Source of the DNA: Plantago ovata
Taxonomy: Eukaryota; Streptophyta; Magnoliopsida; Lamiales; Plantaginaceae
Reading direction: 5' to 3'
Length of the DNA stretch: 64,000 nt
Assembly: GCA_028274465.1 (NCBI GenBank)
Contig: CM051456.1
Span: forward strand, 13,853,745 to 13,917,744
The notes beneath the pieces are model-generated. The model was not told the DNA's origin and made no database searches. It was given only the letters and a program-made list of their open reading frames with translations. Both the position numbers and the translations under genes were made by a program. Below, one piece after another: positions 22,669-34,000 of the stretch. Positions within the stretch are counted from its first letter, which is position 1. Each line of letters begins with the position of its first letter.

Positions 22669-24610
22669 ATGGCTAGCAAGATCTTGATAATCGGTGGAAC
22701 GGGGTACATTGGTAAATTCGTTGTTCAAGCAAGTGCCAAATCCGAGCATCCAACTTTTGCTTTGGTGAGAGAATCCACCCTCTCCGATCCTGCTAAGGCC
22801 AAGCTCGTCGAGGACTTCAAGAATTCCGGTGTTACCATTCTCCATGTACGTATGTTTTTTCAAGTTTCGTACGAACAACCATTATTGATCTTCCAGATTA
22901 AGTTGCATTTTCGTTCCTCGCAACTTTTTCCATTTTGGTTAATATATTACTCGTAGTAATTAACATCAATGTGGTTTTTATTAATTGGTAATTCTGTAAC
23001 AGGGTGATTTGAATGATCATGAGAGCTTGGTGAAGGCAATAAAGCAAGTGGATGTTATCATATCGACCGTTGGTCAGATGCAATTAGCTGATCAAGCTAA
23101 GATCATTGCTGCTATTAAAGAAGCCGGAAATGTTAAGGTTCGTATATTGTTTTCTTGAATTAATTTTATAAGTAAGTCAAAGATAAAAATAGATCGATAA
23201 ATATCACTCCCTCCGTTCTCTCAAAAGTTTCCTGGTTTGACTTTTTTCGGTCAACAGATTTCAACTTTGACTCTCTCGGTTACTTTTAAACTATAATGAT
23301 AAAGTATGTAACGAAATTATATTATGAAAATTTAAGTTCTATAGTTTCATGATATAATTTCGTTAAATATTTTATCATTATAGTTTAAAAGTAATCGGGA
23401 GTCAAAGTTGGAAACTGTTGATAAAAAAAATCAAACCAGGAAGCTTCGGGTGATAGAACGGAAGGAGTAAGTTTATTCTGGGGAATAAGTAATGCGTAGT
23501 TATAAAAGTGATGTGTGGACTTGCAAGGGTGGACTAATGAGCAAAGAGCCGAAGAGGGACCCTAACTTTTAATAGCACTAAGAAATTCCCACTAGTGCAG
23601 TTTCCCCATCTCGTAAAGTTGCACACTATCACGGATTAGAAAGTGTGCACCCAAAAGATAACGAATGTGAACGATAGTGATTGATCGAGTTTATGTGATA
23701 ATAAATTTTCAGCTCTCCCAACAGTTTAAGTTTTTTGGGAGATTTGAATTTATGTGAAGTATCAAATCTAAATAATCTAAATAGTATGTCTCTTTACAGA
23801 GGTTCTTCCCATCGGAATTCGGAAATGATGTGGATCGTGCTCGTGCTGTAGAACCGGCAAAGTCAGCATGGGCGGTGAAGGTCCAAATCCGGAGAGCGAT
23901 AGAGGCAGAATGCATACCGTACACTTACGTCTCATCCAACTACTTCGCCGGGTATTTCCTCCCCAATCTGGCGCAGCCAGGACCACCCCCTCCCCCTAGA
24001 GACAAGGTCGTCATCTTAGGAGATGGCAATGCCAAAGGTACCATATATACATTGTTCCAAATTTCACAACTCTGCTAGTACTGTATGTTTTTCATAAGTT
24101 TGCTTACATGTTGATTAACTTTGCCTGCATTTTCGTGTCGAATTTAAGCTGTATTCAACAATGAAAGTGACATCGGAACGTTCACCATCAAAGCAGTGGA
24201 TGATCCGAGAACATTGAACAAGATCCTCTACATAAAGCCTAGCAAGAACACATACTCTTTCAATGAACTTGTCGCTTTATGGGAGAAGAAGATTGGCAAA
24301 ACTCTCGAGAAAATCTACATGCCTGAAGACGAACTCTTGAAACAAATCGCAGGTACTTAATACCCCTCAATACTGACTAGTGTAGTACACACATTGGCGA
24401 TACATTAACTTTTGTGCTGATATTTGTGTTGTGTATATGACAGAGGCTCCGCTCCCATTGAACATCATGTTGGCTATCAACCATTCGACTCTTGTGAAAG
24501 GTGACCAGACCTACTTTGAGATTGAACCATCGTTCGGGGTTGAGGCTTCAGAGCTTTATCCTGATGTTAGCTACACCACTGTGGATGAGTACCTTCAGCA
24601 ATTTATTTAA
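22669..24610 (+). CDS. Phenylcoumaran benzylic ether reductase / isoflavone reductase-like (306 aa)
   Basis: NADPH-dependent reductase of the PCBER/pinoresinol-lariciresinol/isoflavone reductase family, which cleaves the benzylic ether of phenylcoumaran lignans in the cytosol. Exons 22669-22845, 23003-23137, 23800-24037, 24149-24352 and 24444-24610 join in frame to 306 residues, the usual family length (about 308). The Rossmann motif GGTGYIG is at residues 9-15. FFPSEFGNDVDR follows at 106-117. The catalytic lysine is Lys131 in AVKVQIRRAIE, and YTYVSSNYFAGYFLP is present. The C-terminus has FEIEPSFGVEASELYPDV. Everything needed looks intact, including introns and a TATA box. Intron 2 holds a Stowaway MITE. 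The gene lies wholly inside the element nested in copia 1. PCBER is preferred over isoflavone or eugenol synthase by overall motif match, but substrate cannot be proved from sequence. Confidence 0.93.
23207..23467. mobile_element. Stowaway-like MITE in PCBER intron 2 (261 bp)
   Basis: Ends CTCCCTCCGTTCT and CTCCTTCCGTTCT (opposite strand); the right flank is TA and the left flank is mutated. The arms are inverted copies over about 100 bp (blocks TTCCTGGTTTGA, CAACTTTGACTC and ACTTTTAAACTATAATGATA in both), so the pre-mRNA intron can form a long hairpin. Confidence 0.82.
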
Positions 24611-24841
24611 GCACACTTGTCTTTAATTATACTGTGGTACTGCTCTATGTGTAATGTTGCATTTGATATTCAACAAATGGTTTGTTATTTATAGGACAAA
24701 CATTATGTAATTCCTTCCTGTTCAGTTTCAAATGTTGTCCCAATAAATGTCAATTTTTTATGTTGATTATATACAATATTGAAGCAAAGTTCATATACCA
24801 AATGTTCAGAGCTATTAGTCTCCAGTTCTTTTCTCCCCTTA

Positions 24842-24909
24842 GGCTTTATATTCAGTTTAGTTCATTTCAAAAAGTTACTTAGTTCTCTTCAGACGAAGAG
24901 AACAGAGCC
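24842..24909. mobile_element. Tourist-like MITE, short (68 bp)
   Basis: Ends GGCTTTATATTCAG and GACGAAGAGAACAGAGCC, flanked by TTA (24839-24841, 24910-24912). An internally deleted member of the 3191-3318 family, 230 bp after the PCBER stop codon. Confidence 0.65.
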
Positions 24910-25241
24910 TTACTTACTGTTGCTATGTCGCAATATATAAGTATAGTCGCACTGTAAAAGCCGATATTGCTTCAACATCATATATATCTCTGTAGCAACG
25001 CATGTCGCAGCATTTCTTGCGGTCCTGCTAAAATTTTGCCTAGTATCCTTCGAATTTCCAGTTCATTTCGTTCTAGCAACACGAAAGCGAACACAAAGGT
25101 GAATATGTAGTATAAAATGTATAATATGTTCACCTATAAACGATTTTAACACTAGGTTTTGACAAGTTACAAAATGCCGCGGAATTCAACTAGCACACAG
25201 AAGCTGTTTACAGTGTTGAATATTTGAATTGCAATACTCTG

Positions 25242-25698
25242 TTATGTTGTTGCTCTTGATCCAACACCGGAAAACAGAGCTGAATTTACATGCTCCGATG
25301 GTATCAATCTTCGTGCAGCTGAATCTCGGCCTAAAGGCAGCCTCGAATAGCCTTCAGCAGCTGATAATGGTGCTGGCGCAGGTGAAGGTGATTCTAAGGC
25401 CATGACAAGTGCCCTTCTAAGCAATAACAATCTCAACCCAACCCTTTGTTCCCTTGCAATTTACGAAAACATAGAGCAGAGTTTCAACATCAAGACTTAC
25501 TTTCAAGGCAAAGGCAATATCTAGAAGAAAATGTGCTGTTAACAGAAACATATATTCATTCAAATGCTGAAGCTCAAACATACCATTAAGTCGTTCTTGA
25601 AGCTTAGCAGAAGCAGACATGAGAATGAGAACCGGAGTGACAATTGTAAGAGCAGCCCACAGAAACAAGATCAACACATAGGTACTTCCATTGCTCAT
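25242..25698 (-). pseudogene. Small membrane-protein-like gene, apparently frame-broken
   Basis: On the minus strand a start at 25698 opens MSNGSTYVLILFLWAALTIV, one hydrophobic segment (about residues 7-28), followed by LMSASAKLQERLNG and a splice donor GTATGT. After an intron-like stretch ending near 25424, an open segment reads LESPSPAPAPLSAAEGYSRL and LIPSEHVNSALFSG to a stop at 25242. The two pieces look like one plant gene, but joining at the visible donor and acceptor puts the second piece out of phase. Either the gene is broken or the splice sites differ. The family was not identified. Confidence 0.4.
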
Positions 25699-25806
25699 TG
25701 CTCACAGAGCTAATTAGGAAAATGATACAGAAGAGGCATTTTATTCAACTCCAATGGTAGTTAAGTTGAAAAAGACTTGTTGGTACTTAATTAGCTAGCT
25801 GGACAT

Positions 25807-25888
25807 GGATCCATAAGCTCAAAATGGAAGAGCGCTCAATTGCCTTTTGTGCATTAGGAGGTTGGTGGTTCGGTTCCACCTGGATTCT
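25807..25888 (+). pseudogene. tRNA-like sequence (possible tRNA-Lys relic)
   Basis: Acceptor strands GGATCCA and TGGATTC pair, a D-arm-like GCTC...GAGC is present, and the T arm GGTGGTTCGGTTCCACC is good. The anticodon region GCCTTTTGTGC suggests TTT, but several extra bases lie between the D arm and the anticodon stem and one stem pair is lost. Probably a tRNA pseudogene or SINE head. Confidence 0.4.
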
Positions 25889-26655
25889 TTTCATCTTTCT
25901 TCTTTTCCCCACCTTTATTTAGAACTTGCTCTGAACAGAATTGAGCATAAGTGTGTGTTTGATAGGAGGTATATGGGAGGGATTTGAAGTGTGTTTTGCC
26001 CAAATACCGTGTTTGTTAGCAAAAACGAAGCCTGCCTCACAACCAATTAGGAAAGAATCCTAAGGAGTCCTTTTTCCAGAAATTCTTTTCTTTTTCCCAT
26101 CGCAAGATCTGAAGGCCCAAGCAACTTGTTGGGATTGGAAACGAAGTCGTATGCGATTGGTGACAAAGGAGATAGAGAAGAGGGATTGATTAGAGGAAGA
26201 AAATGTGATTATTAAGATGCTGCTATGCCAGAAGAAGGTGCTTGGAAGCATAGAGAAATAGAACACTACAGTGGAGACTCCTCTCAATGGCGGAGCAGTC
26301 TGCTCGGGCGGAGCACCGTAACCGTGGCGGAGCGGCTGTTCCCACTGGTAGAGTCAAGTTCACAGTCATGGTTTAATAAACATTCGTCACACTTTAGAGT
26401 TTAAAATTCTGCTCTTCTAGTTTAAATAGTGACTATTACATTACAAACTTTTAGTTGGTGTGTGGATCTTAGCACTGCTATTCTAGATGACACAAAAAGT
26501 TGTAGGGAGTTGAGATATATATGCATCCACTTTACTTTCCAGAGATTGAGTACCTTAGCTGTACAAGAATACATAATAGTTCGCTCCTTAAACTGATCCT
26601 AAATTATCATGTGTGAAAAGTTAATATGACCTTGTTAACAAGATCAACATTTCCC

Positions 26656-26784
26656 TGATAGATATATACTATCAGGGATTTTTAACTTTCTTTTTCAAAC
26701 CTGCAGATATATACTATCAGGGATTTTTACTATGTGGGATTTTTAACTTTCTTTTTCAAACCTGCAGATAGATATATACTAGGG
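26656..26784. repeat. Tandem direct repeat next to the right end of the nested element
   Basis: GATATATACTATCAGGGATT followed by TTTAACTTTCTTTTTCAAAC and CTGCA occurs twice, the second copy with an internal 16-bp expansion, then a third partial GATAGATATATACTAGGG that runs into the terminal palindrome. Confidence 0.75.
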
Positions 26785-26982
26785 AAAATTGCACTTTTGA
26801 GATCCAAGTCGAAGTCCTTTGCGTTTTTGGTCCATGTACACGAATTAGGCCAAATACGGAGCTCTGGACGCGAGATACGCGTTTTGTACGTGAAAAAAGG
26901 ACCGAGTTCGCAGAGTGCGTGCTAGTGCGGACCAAAAGTTCAAAGGGACTTGGACTTGGGGGACCAAAAGTGCAATTTTCCC
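26782..26982. repeat. 201-bp terminal palindrome of the nested element
   Basis: Both ends are GGGAAAATTGCACTTTT in inverted orientation, with AGTCC and TTTTGGTCC blocks also mirrored. By itself it has the form of a MITE, but only the outer end (26982) is flanked by the CAACTTCCTT target duplication; the partner duplication is 6.8 kb away. Confidence 0.75.
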
Positions 26983-26992
26983 CAACTTCCTT
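26983..26992. repeat. Right 10-bp target-site duplication of the nested element
   Basis: CAACTTCCTT, identical to 20161-20170. The copia protease reading resumes immediately to the right (minus strand: TLAQGSWG before the foreign DNA). Confidence 0.88.
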
Positions 26993-28300
26993 GGGCCAGT
27001 GTCGCCTCCGTGGCTCGATCCTTAACAATAAAGTGAGTAGGATGAAAATGAACAGAGACATTATTTGCTTTTGTAAATTGATGCACAGATAATAAATTTC
27101 GCTTGGCCGCAGGCACACATAAAACATTGTTTAAAAGAAAGTTGCGAGATGGAAATGTAAGTATAGATGTACCAATATGCGTGATGGGAAGACCGGACCC
27201 ATCTGCAGGATGCACCTCCTCCGTGACATCATACTCGGAGTGAATTGTCATTTTACCAAGATCAGAGACCAAATTATGTGAGGCTCCAGAGTCCATAAGA
27301 TATGTATTATTAGAAGAGGACCTTGCTCCAGTAGGTGAGTAGGCAAAATTTGCCATCGCTTGAAGCTGAGAACAATGAGGAGCAATATGACCTTTTTCAC
27401 CACACATTTGACACCAAGGAGAGTTAGAGTGTGAACCACCACCACTGTTGGAAAATTAATCTGGAATGTTGTCCGCCATGCGGATAGTAGCCACGGCCAC
27501 CAGAATGATAACCACCACGACGTCTGTTACCTCCACGCCCGCGATAATTCTGATGCACCACCACCGGCCGGATGGGAGTATGAGCGTTGTGCTCTAGCAA
27601 GGTTTGCTGTGGCAACAAGGGATGAATTTCTTGCCTCCATGTCCTTGAGATATTTTTACTGTTCAAGAACTTTATCAAATAAATCATAGAATGAGATAGA
27701 AGTGTCACGAGCACGAATAGTTGCAGCCAAATCACGATATTCTGGACCAAGTCCATTGAGTATATATAAGGTCAGGTCATCGTGATGAAGAGGACGATCA
27801 ATTTCAGCCAGTTCGTCAGCCTTAGCTTTGATTGAACGGAGAAATTCAGCAGCAGGTTGAGATCCAAGGGAGACTCGAGAAAGATCATTTTTAATTTGCA
27901 TGACTCGTGCACGAGATCGGCTCGCAAAGAGGCGTGCCAAGGTATCCCAAGCCTCAGCAGCGGTCTTGCAAGAGGAAATCAATGGTGAGACATCCGGTTC
28001 AGCAGAGCCTATAAATGCACCAAGAATGAATTGATCTTGGGAAAACCAGGAGCTATATTCAGGGGATGTTGGTAATGGTGGTGTGATTTTGGAGTCAACA
28101 TGGTTGATGAGTTGATATCCATGAAGAATGGCTGTCACATGAGACTTCCATGAAGAAAAGGTAGAGTTGGAAAGAGAAATATTGAGATGGGGTTTTTGGC
28201 AGTGATGGGGATAACTTGTGGGGTGACAGGAGCGGAGCTAGGAGTCTGACTTATCATTGGGAAGATCGGTGGTTGAAGTTGATTGAGTCATAAGAGCAGT
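26993..28300 (-). pseudogene. Copia 1 gag and protease
   Basis: Frame 27656-28138 is a copia gag (FLRSIKAKADELAEIDRPLH, LTLYILNGLGPEYRDLAATI). 27424-27756 continues it with an RGRGGNRRRGGYHSGGRG basic stretch. 26993-27407 starts in the zinc knuckle (CGEKGHIAPHC) and contains the protease active-site region YLMDSGASHNLVSD. The likely start near 28290 (MTQSTSTTDL) is followed by a stop in the same frame, so at least three frame changes or stops separate the parts. The last residues before 26993 run into the inserted element. Confidence 0.88.
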
Positions 28301-28402
28301 GTGTGAATGAAGGAGGCAGTGGAAATTTTGGGATTAGAATTAGGTTGAAAATTAAGAATCAAGAAGGTAAGTAAGAATGAATGCTCGTGAGAGTCTTAGT
28401 CT

Positions 28403-28422
28403 GGAACTGATAAGTGATACCA
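28403..28422 (-). promoter_or_regulatory. Primer-binding site of copia 1
   Basis: Just inside the 5' LTR on the minus strand, TGGTATCACTTATCAG begins with TGGTATCA, the complement of the 3' end of initiator tRNA-Met used by many copia elements. The match decays after 8 bases. Confidence 0.6.
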
Positions 28423-28562
28423 TATAGAAGAGTTGATTTGGTGGAATTGATTGATTGATATTATTCACACACTGAGTTTATATACAGTACAAAGTACATA
28501 CAAGTATGGTAAAGGAATTCAATCATCTTAATTAAATCAATCATCTAGAATATTCCTTAATA
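28423..28562 (-). repeat. 5' LTR of copia element 1
   Basis: 140 bp, two substitutions from the LTR at 17171-17310, followed by the CTTTC target duplication at 28563-28567. Confidence 0.9.
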
Positions 28563-28567
28563 CTTTC

Positions 28568-29427
28568 ATCTTCACACAAAATTCCTGTATATGCAAGTGC
28601 TTCAAACCATGAATTCAATTCAGGCCTCAAAGCTGTTAAAATGCTTTTGATGTAACTTGATCAGGGCACATAATTAAGTTCCTCACTACTGTACTTATCT
28701 CACCAACATAGCGTATCAAAAAGAAAATTGAGCCTGTATAATGACCATAAATCTCCAAGAAGAGGCTGTGAACCACGGAACCACCTGGTTTCGATAGTTT
28801 AGATTACTATACATTATCACACTGGTTCTGAAAGTGATCTTGAGACGCAATTAAAAATTAGTAAAAGTGATGAAGTAACCAATTTGGAGATATAGTGGAA
28901 TTATATCTCTATGATGCATCAACTATATTCATTCCCTGGAAAGACAGTACTTCTAGTGTCAACTAGAGAAGCAGAGACGCTGGTTATGGCTAAGTGGAAA
29001 GAAACCAACTGGCCTAAACACATGTCCAATGGTTAGTCCTCCAGATCCTGACATTATTCTCAACCAGGAGCTGCTTACACTGTAACAGGACAAATTCTCT
29101 GAAATTGTTTGGTTGGAAAAGGTGGGGAAGTTAACTGTTACATAACTGGAGAAAATACTACATTAAACCTTCCTCATAAGTTCTTCCATCCTCAAGAACT
29201 ACTGTGCTGTCAGGATTCAGGAACTTTTTCCCTGCATATACAATACACTAGCTAGGATCATTTAAATGTTAGAAAGTTATAGCAAAGCTGTATCATTTAA
29301 TCTCAAGGCTCAATTAATATTCAAGATATTAACAACAAAATAATCAACATGTGAAAACATAATATCTGAGGTTTTGGGAAGCTTGAGGCATACATTATCG
29401 AGTAAAAAGGGGTAAAAATAAATATAT
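28568..29427. other. Intergenic spacer
   Basis: A+T-rich DNA with no supported gene or repeat. It separates copia element 1 from the second tRNA-Met gene. Confidence 0.5.
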
Positions 29428-29513
29428 GGGGTGAGAGAGGCTCGAACTCTCGACCTCAGGATCACTCAACTAAGCTATGAGACCTACGCGCTAGCCAACT
29501 GCGCCACCACCCC
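29428..29513 (-). tRNA. Elongator tRNA-Met (CAT), intron-containing
   Basis: Minus strand: acceptor strands GGGGTGG and TCACCCC, D arm GCGCAGTTGGCTAGCGC, anticodon CAT, a short intron following it, T arm GAGAGTTCGAGCCTCTC. It differs from 14819-14904 by a single base in the intron region (TTAG for TTGG) and by a perfect acceptor. T-rich DNA follows on the minus strand. Confidence 0.9.
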
Positions 29514-29836
29514 CGTTGTTCTATTTTCATTACGGATCATATAGAATCTATAAACAGAACAAGTCATGAAAGAGACTTGTAAAGTATATGATTGATGATG
29601 CCTGATATTTGCTACATACATACGCACCTAACCCAATAATATAATGTGAACCAAATCTGACTAAATAATCACACAGATATAGACCTCGTAACTTCAACAG
29701 ACTGGATATAACATAATATTACAGGCCATCATTATCATGATTCATGAGTAGGAGTAGGGTAGTCTTGTTTGAAAAAAAATAGTCATGAAGTAATTAACCA
29801 CACCTCGTCATTTCAATCCATCTCTCTCTCTCTCCA

Positions 29837-29847
29837 TATATATATAA
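29837..29847 (+). promoter_or_regulatory. TATA box of the CYSTM gene
   Basis: TATATATATAAG preceded by a CT microsatellite, 94 bp before the start codon at 29941. Confidence 0.6.
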
Positions 29848-29940
29848 GCTAGACGTGTTGTTCAATTATTTGCGTTAAAATTTTATAGTCAACCATTGCA
29901 AAACCACTGAAATTTTATTTTACAATAGAGAGAGAAAAGA

Positions 29941-30254
29941 ATGGATGCACCACCAGAGTCCCAAAACATGTCCTATACTGATCATGTCAAGAAACGCCAC
30001 CAGGACAAAGGCTGTATCTATGCATGGTCAGTACAGTTTAGTTATACAAGTAACTTGATAATTTTGTTTACTCTAAAACCTTCAATTTGTGTATCCTGTG
30101 AATTTAATATATATACTGTTTTGTTTAGTGAAACTAACTTATAAGCTAGTTGATAGGTTGATTATTTCTTTGATGCAGTTTGTTTGCGATGTGTTGCTGT
30201 TTCTGTTGTTTTGAGACCTGTGAATGCTGTCTGGAGATCTGCTGCTGCAACTGA
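29941..30254 (+). CDS. CYSTM-type cysteine-rich membrane peptide (53 aa, two exons)
   Basis: Two exons (29941-30026 and 30179-30254) join in frame across a GT-AG intron to 53 residues. The N-terminal half is polar ([20 protein letters not shown]). The C-terminal half is [20 protein letters not shown] followed by ICCCN, the cysteine-rich short membrane segment of the CYSTM family. These are small eukaryotic tail-anchored proteins often linked to stress responses; in plants they sit at the plasma membrane or in other membranes. A TATA box lies upstream and a poly-A-like AATAAAG is near 30398. Translation of exon 1 alone into the intron would mislead, because the family signature is entirely in exon 2. 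Molecular function is not established for most members. Confidence 0.85.
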
Positions 30255-30475
30255 GCCTGAATACTTGCTCAAATCCACCTATCTTAAATGCCTTATGTTG
30301 TAGAAGTAATATGCTTTATCAAGGTGTACGTACTATTCAGAGATTTCTCTGTTCATATTTTCTCTCACTTTTCCTTGTTTCTACATTAAGGGTCTAATAA
30401 AGCTATATATATGAACTTTTAAGCACTCTTTTCACCTTTGTCTTTTATGTTATCACAATCGTGTCCATGTTAAAA

Positions 30476-30570
30476 CTATCCCACATTGCTTAAGAAGTGT
30501 ATGTGGTATAAGTACAAGGTCCTTTCCCTTGCAAATAATTCTAAGATGGTGGGCCCCTTCTCATAGCCGG
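30476..30570. repeat. Fragment related to the solo LTR at 3417
   Basis: ATCCCACATTGCTTAAG followed by GTGGTATAAGTACAAGG parallels the beginning of the 3417-3629 LTR (CATCCCACATCGCTTAAG). Too diverged to delimit. Confidence 0.4.
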
Positions 30571-30600
30571 AACAAAAAAATGAAGAATACTGCATAGTAC

Positions 30601-30826
30601 TCCCTATGTCCGGTCAGATGTTTCCCATTTTGTTTGTTGACCATTTTTTAGTCATAAATTATATTTAAATCACAATGAATTAAAAAATTTAGAAAAATAA
30701 TAAAATAGTTTGATATTTGTACTATTTTAATGTATTTTTTTCTCGTATGTGATATATGATTTATGACTACTTTGCGACCAAAAGAAAATCAATAAAATGA
30801 AGTGGGAATCTTTGACCTGGAACTAA
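30601..30826. mobile_element. Stowaway-like MITE, degenerate
   Basis: Left arm TCCCTATGTCCGGTCAGATG with TTCCCATTTTG, right arm the complement of CCAGGTCAAAGATTCCCACTT. The pair of flanks AAAAATGAAGAATACTG and AAAAATGAAGATTACTG suggests a local duplication around it. Confidence 0.5.
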
Positions 30827-31055
30827 AAAATGAAGATTACTGAGTAGTAACTTCAATTGACAACTATATTTACCTTTGTAAGGGCTCTGTTAATTGACTG
30901 CGAATGCCAGACAACATGTATATCTCTGTTGCATGAGTTTGAATCTATCCTCAACAGTTCAACATAGTTATACCTGAACTACTGGCCTGTGTAATCATTT
31001 GGAGAAAGTTGTAGTAGTAATTAATATACATGGGAATGTCAAAACTGTGTTTCTT

Positions 31056-34000
31056 CTAGTTGCCAAGAATGGGGTTCCTGCCTTCATCGATTTCAACCAC
31101 GAGTAAGTGATCTTGTTTCGAACCATTGGGTCCTTCTGAATACAGGGTTGGAAGGTACGCGTTGTATGCTGGCAAGTACCTAGAAACGAAATCCAGTACC
31201 TGTGTTTGCAATAATACCAAGAGAGCTTGTTAAATTCATAAATACAGTGCATAAAAATGAATAAGAATTGCGACGTGTATCAAATCACGTGAAGCTAATA
31301 ATATTTCTATTCCACAGAACCTCTTCATCAGACATTCCTGGTTTTCCATCAGCCCTCATAGCAATTTCGGCCTGAACATAATTCCATACGACGACTGAGA
31401 TGATTAATGTAGAAGCTAGCTCAATAAAAAATAAGAAACCACAGAGAAATTAACCTGCAACCTCCACTGGTAGACGCAGCTAGGATCCTGGATTTTTATT
31501 ACGATCCATGAGTTGATAAATTTGTCCCATGCATCATAATAAGCTTGCAAATTCTTGTTGACAGTCACCAGCTGCGTTTAAGGTCAACCCCCACATTTGT
31601 TGGAGTTAATAAGAGTGTAAGAAGATGGAAAATGGAAAACTGAGAGACATGTATTTCTCTGAGGTCAAAAAAACCTGTGGATCAACTGCTTTCACGACAT
31701 CATCTGGAACGGGCTTAAAACCAAGCATCCAGCCTTCAAACAGAACCACCTACAATCATGAAAGATCAATTACATTGGGGTATCTAGGTTCAGTTTTGGA
31801 TCAGAAGGAAAAAGAGATAACGCAAGGGTAGGCGCAGGTAAAGATAAGCCAACCATTGGCATTGCACTATACAAGATCATTCAATCATGATAATGGTAGC
31901 ACACACAAACAACTTACACTATGCAAATTCATTTCGTAATATGTATGAACTCAGATCACTGAGTTCACAGTTAAACACTTACCGTCAGAGGACCCTCCAC
32001 CTCTGGCCATTTAGAAGGATCAGCTCTGTCACCCCGACCACTATATGCTGACTGCAACGTAAAATACAACATTAGACCTTTTCTGCAAGCATGCTTGAGC
32101 AATGAATTTGACTGTCATATGCTTTTACCTTGTCATACCGTGGAAGCTTAAGTTTTGAGCCTGAAATTTGACACCAAAATAAATGGATTAAGCCCTATTT
32201 ATAGGCCCAAAAAAATGTAAAAAAGGTTCACAAGAGATCCTTCAATGACTAGGTGATATCTAAAGACACAATCATCACAGCAAAAAATTCAGAATAAGAT
32301 CCTTCAGATTTCTATGGATGGTTACCTCATAGGACTATGGCACCCTATCTTGATCAAAGCTATGCAGATGGAGAAGAACTGTAGTAGATTGTTACCTTCT
32401 TTGGTTAACTTGGTCAGGGCTGTAAGGGTCTCAATGGATAATGGAAGATCATGGCTTCCAGCATTTCCACGGTACTGAAGTGCGAGACATATTTCATTAT
32501 TTTGAGTAAATAAACCTTGAATCTCAACGGTAAACTTTTAAAAATACCTCTAGAAGTGCATTCCCAGGATTACTTTCCCTCAGTTTAGCCTGTGATGGAT
32601 TTTGAATGAATCAGAAAGCAGACCTGCATACTTTTCAATGTAAAAGATTGACCACAAGTTTACCTGTTCTGCGGCTGTCAGGTAGAAATCGTCAATAGAT
32701 ATAGTAGCAGACTTCCTGAGATTTAAGTCTATCAGTTTATACCATATTTTTCTTAATCTCTAAGGTCTTTCTTTCAACAAATATGACCACTTAATATCTA
32801 CCTCCCATTGATCTTGAAAAGGAAATCCAGGGCAAAGACAAGTGTGGTTTTACCACAACCTTGAGGTGCACTAAAACCTATCTGCGCCAGAAGGAAAGAC
32901 AATAAGAACGATGGCTTCATGTGGTAACAAAACTGCAAATAGACATTTGGGCAGAAGGCAGTTTAACTCTTATACACTTCTGCAAATAATCGCCCTGTGT
33001 TTCCAGAGATGTGGTCATTACACCTGACAGGAAAAGTAAGTGCAGAACCCCCAGGGAGGTTAAGTGTGCCCATCTTAAGAAAACATTTTAAAACCATGAG
33101 ATTATTTGCACTGTCCAACAACAAAGAGACAAATTGCTAATTGTTGAAATTGTGACTGAAAAAATTGCCATAAGCCCTGGCTCAGAAAGTCCAATATCAT
33201 GAGACCAAGGTTAAGGATTAGCCGGGATAAGCGAAGACAGACATAAAAAACGTTAATCGAGTACCACTAGAGGAGGGGCATCATCTTCTTCTCTGAACAT
33301 TGTAAAGTGGCGAGCGATTTCCTCTTCACACCATATGAAGACCGGTATGTAGTAGTGGAAGATTCTAACTTTCTGAGCCTCAGTTAGAAACAGTTCATTC
33401 ATCTTAAACAATCTGCATAGCTGTGATCCGTATACCACCCACTTGTCAATGGATTCCGCTACCTTGTCTGGGGTCAGGCCCACATTGTACAAAAGGGGAC
33501 CATTGCATATAAATTCATAAAGGTCCTTTACAGAGGAAACTTCTGCTCGTTTAGTAGGAATCGAAGAATGCAATGGGCCTTCCCTACTTTCGTGATCGGA
33601 TATGTTCTGTTCATCAGGTTGTTTTTCATCCATGAATTTCCTCCGCCTGCACGAATAAAGATTACTCCCACCGTTAAAACTTAAGAAAGAGGCAATGAAG
33701 CAAAGAGCAAGAACGCATTGATGCCCGAATACTACGGGAGATACCATTTTCTGCATCTTTACCAACCAATCTGAACGGGTACAAAATAGATAATGCATTG
33801 AGAGTCGAGACTATTGAGAAAAGAAAAACTAAATTCAATAAATGATCCTAAATTTTAGCCTGCCTTAATCTCATGTCTCACAGAGGAACCACAGGGAGTG
33901 TCCAAAAATCTAAAGTTTCATTCTGCATAGCACACAGATTATACGCCTATTAAGGATGGAAGACCTTAGCTATTTGTTGGGTGCATAGTCGGGTCACATG

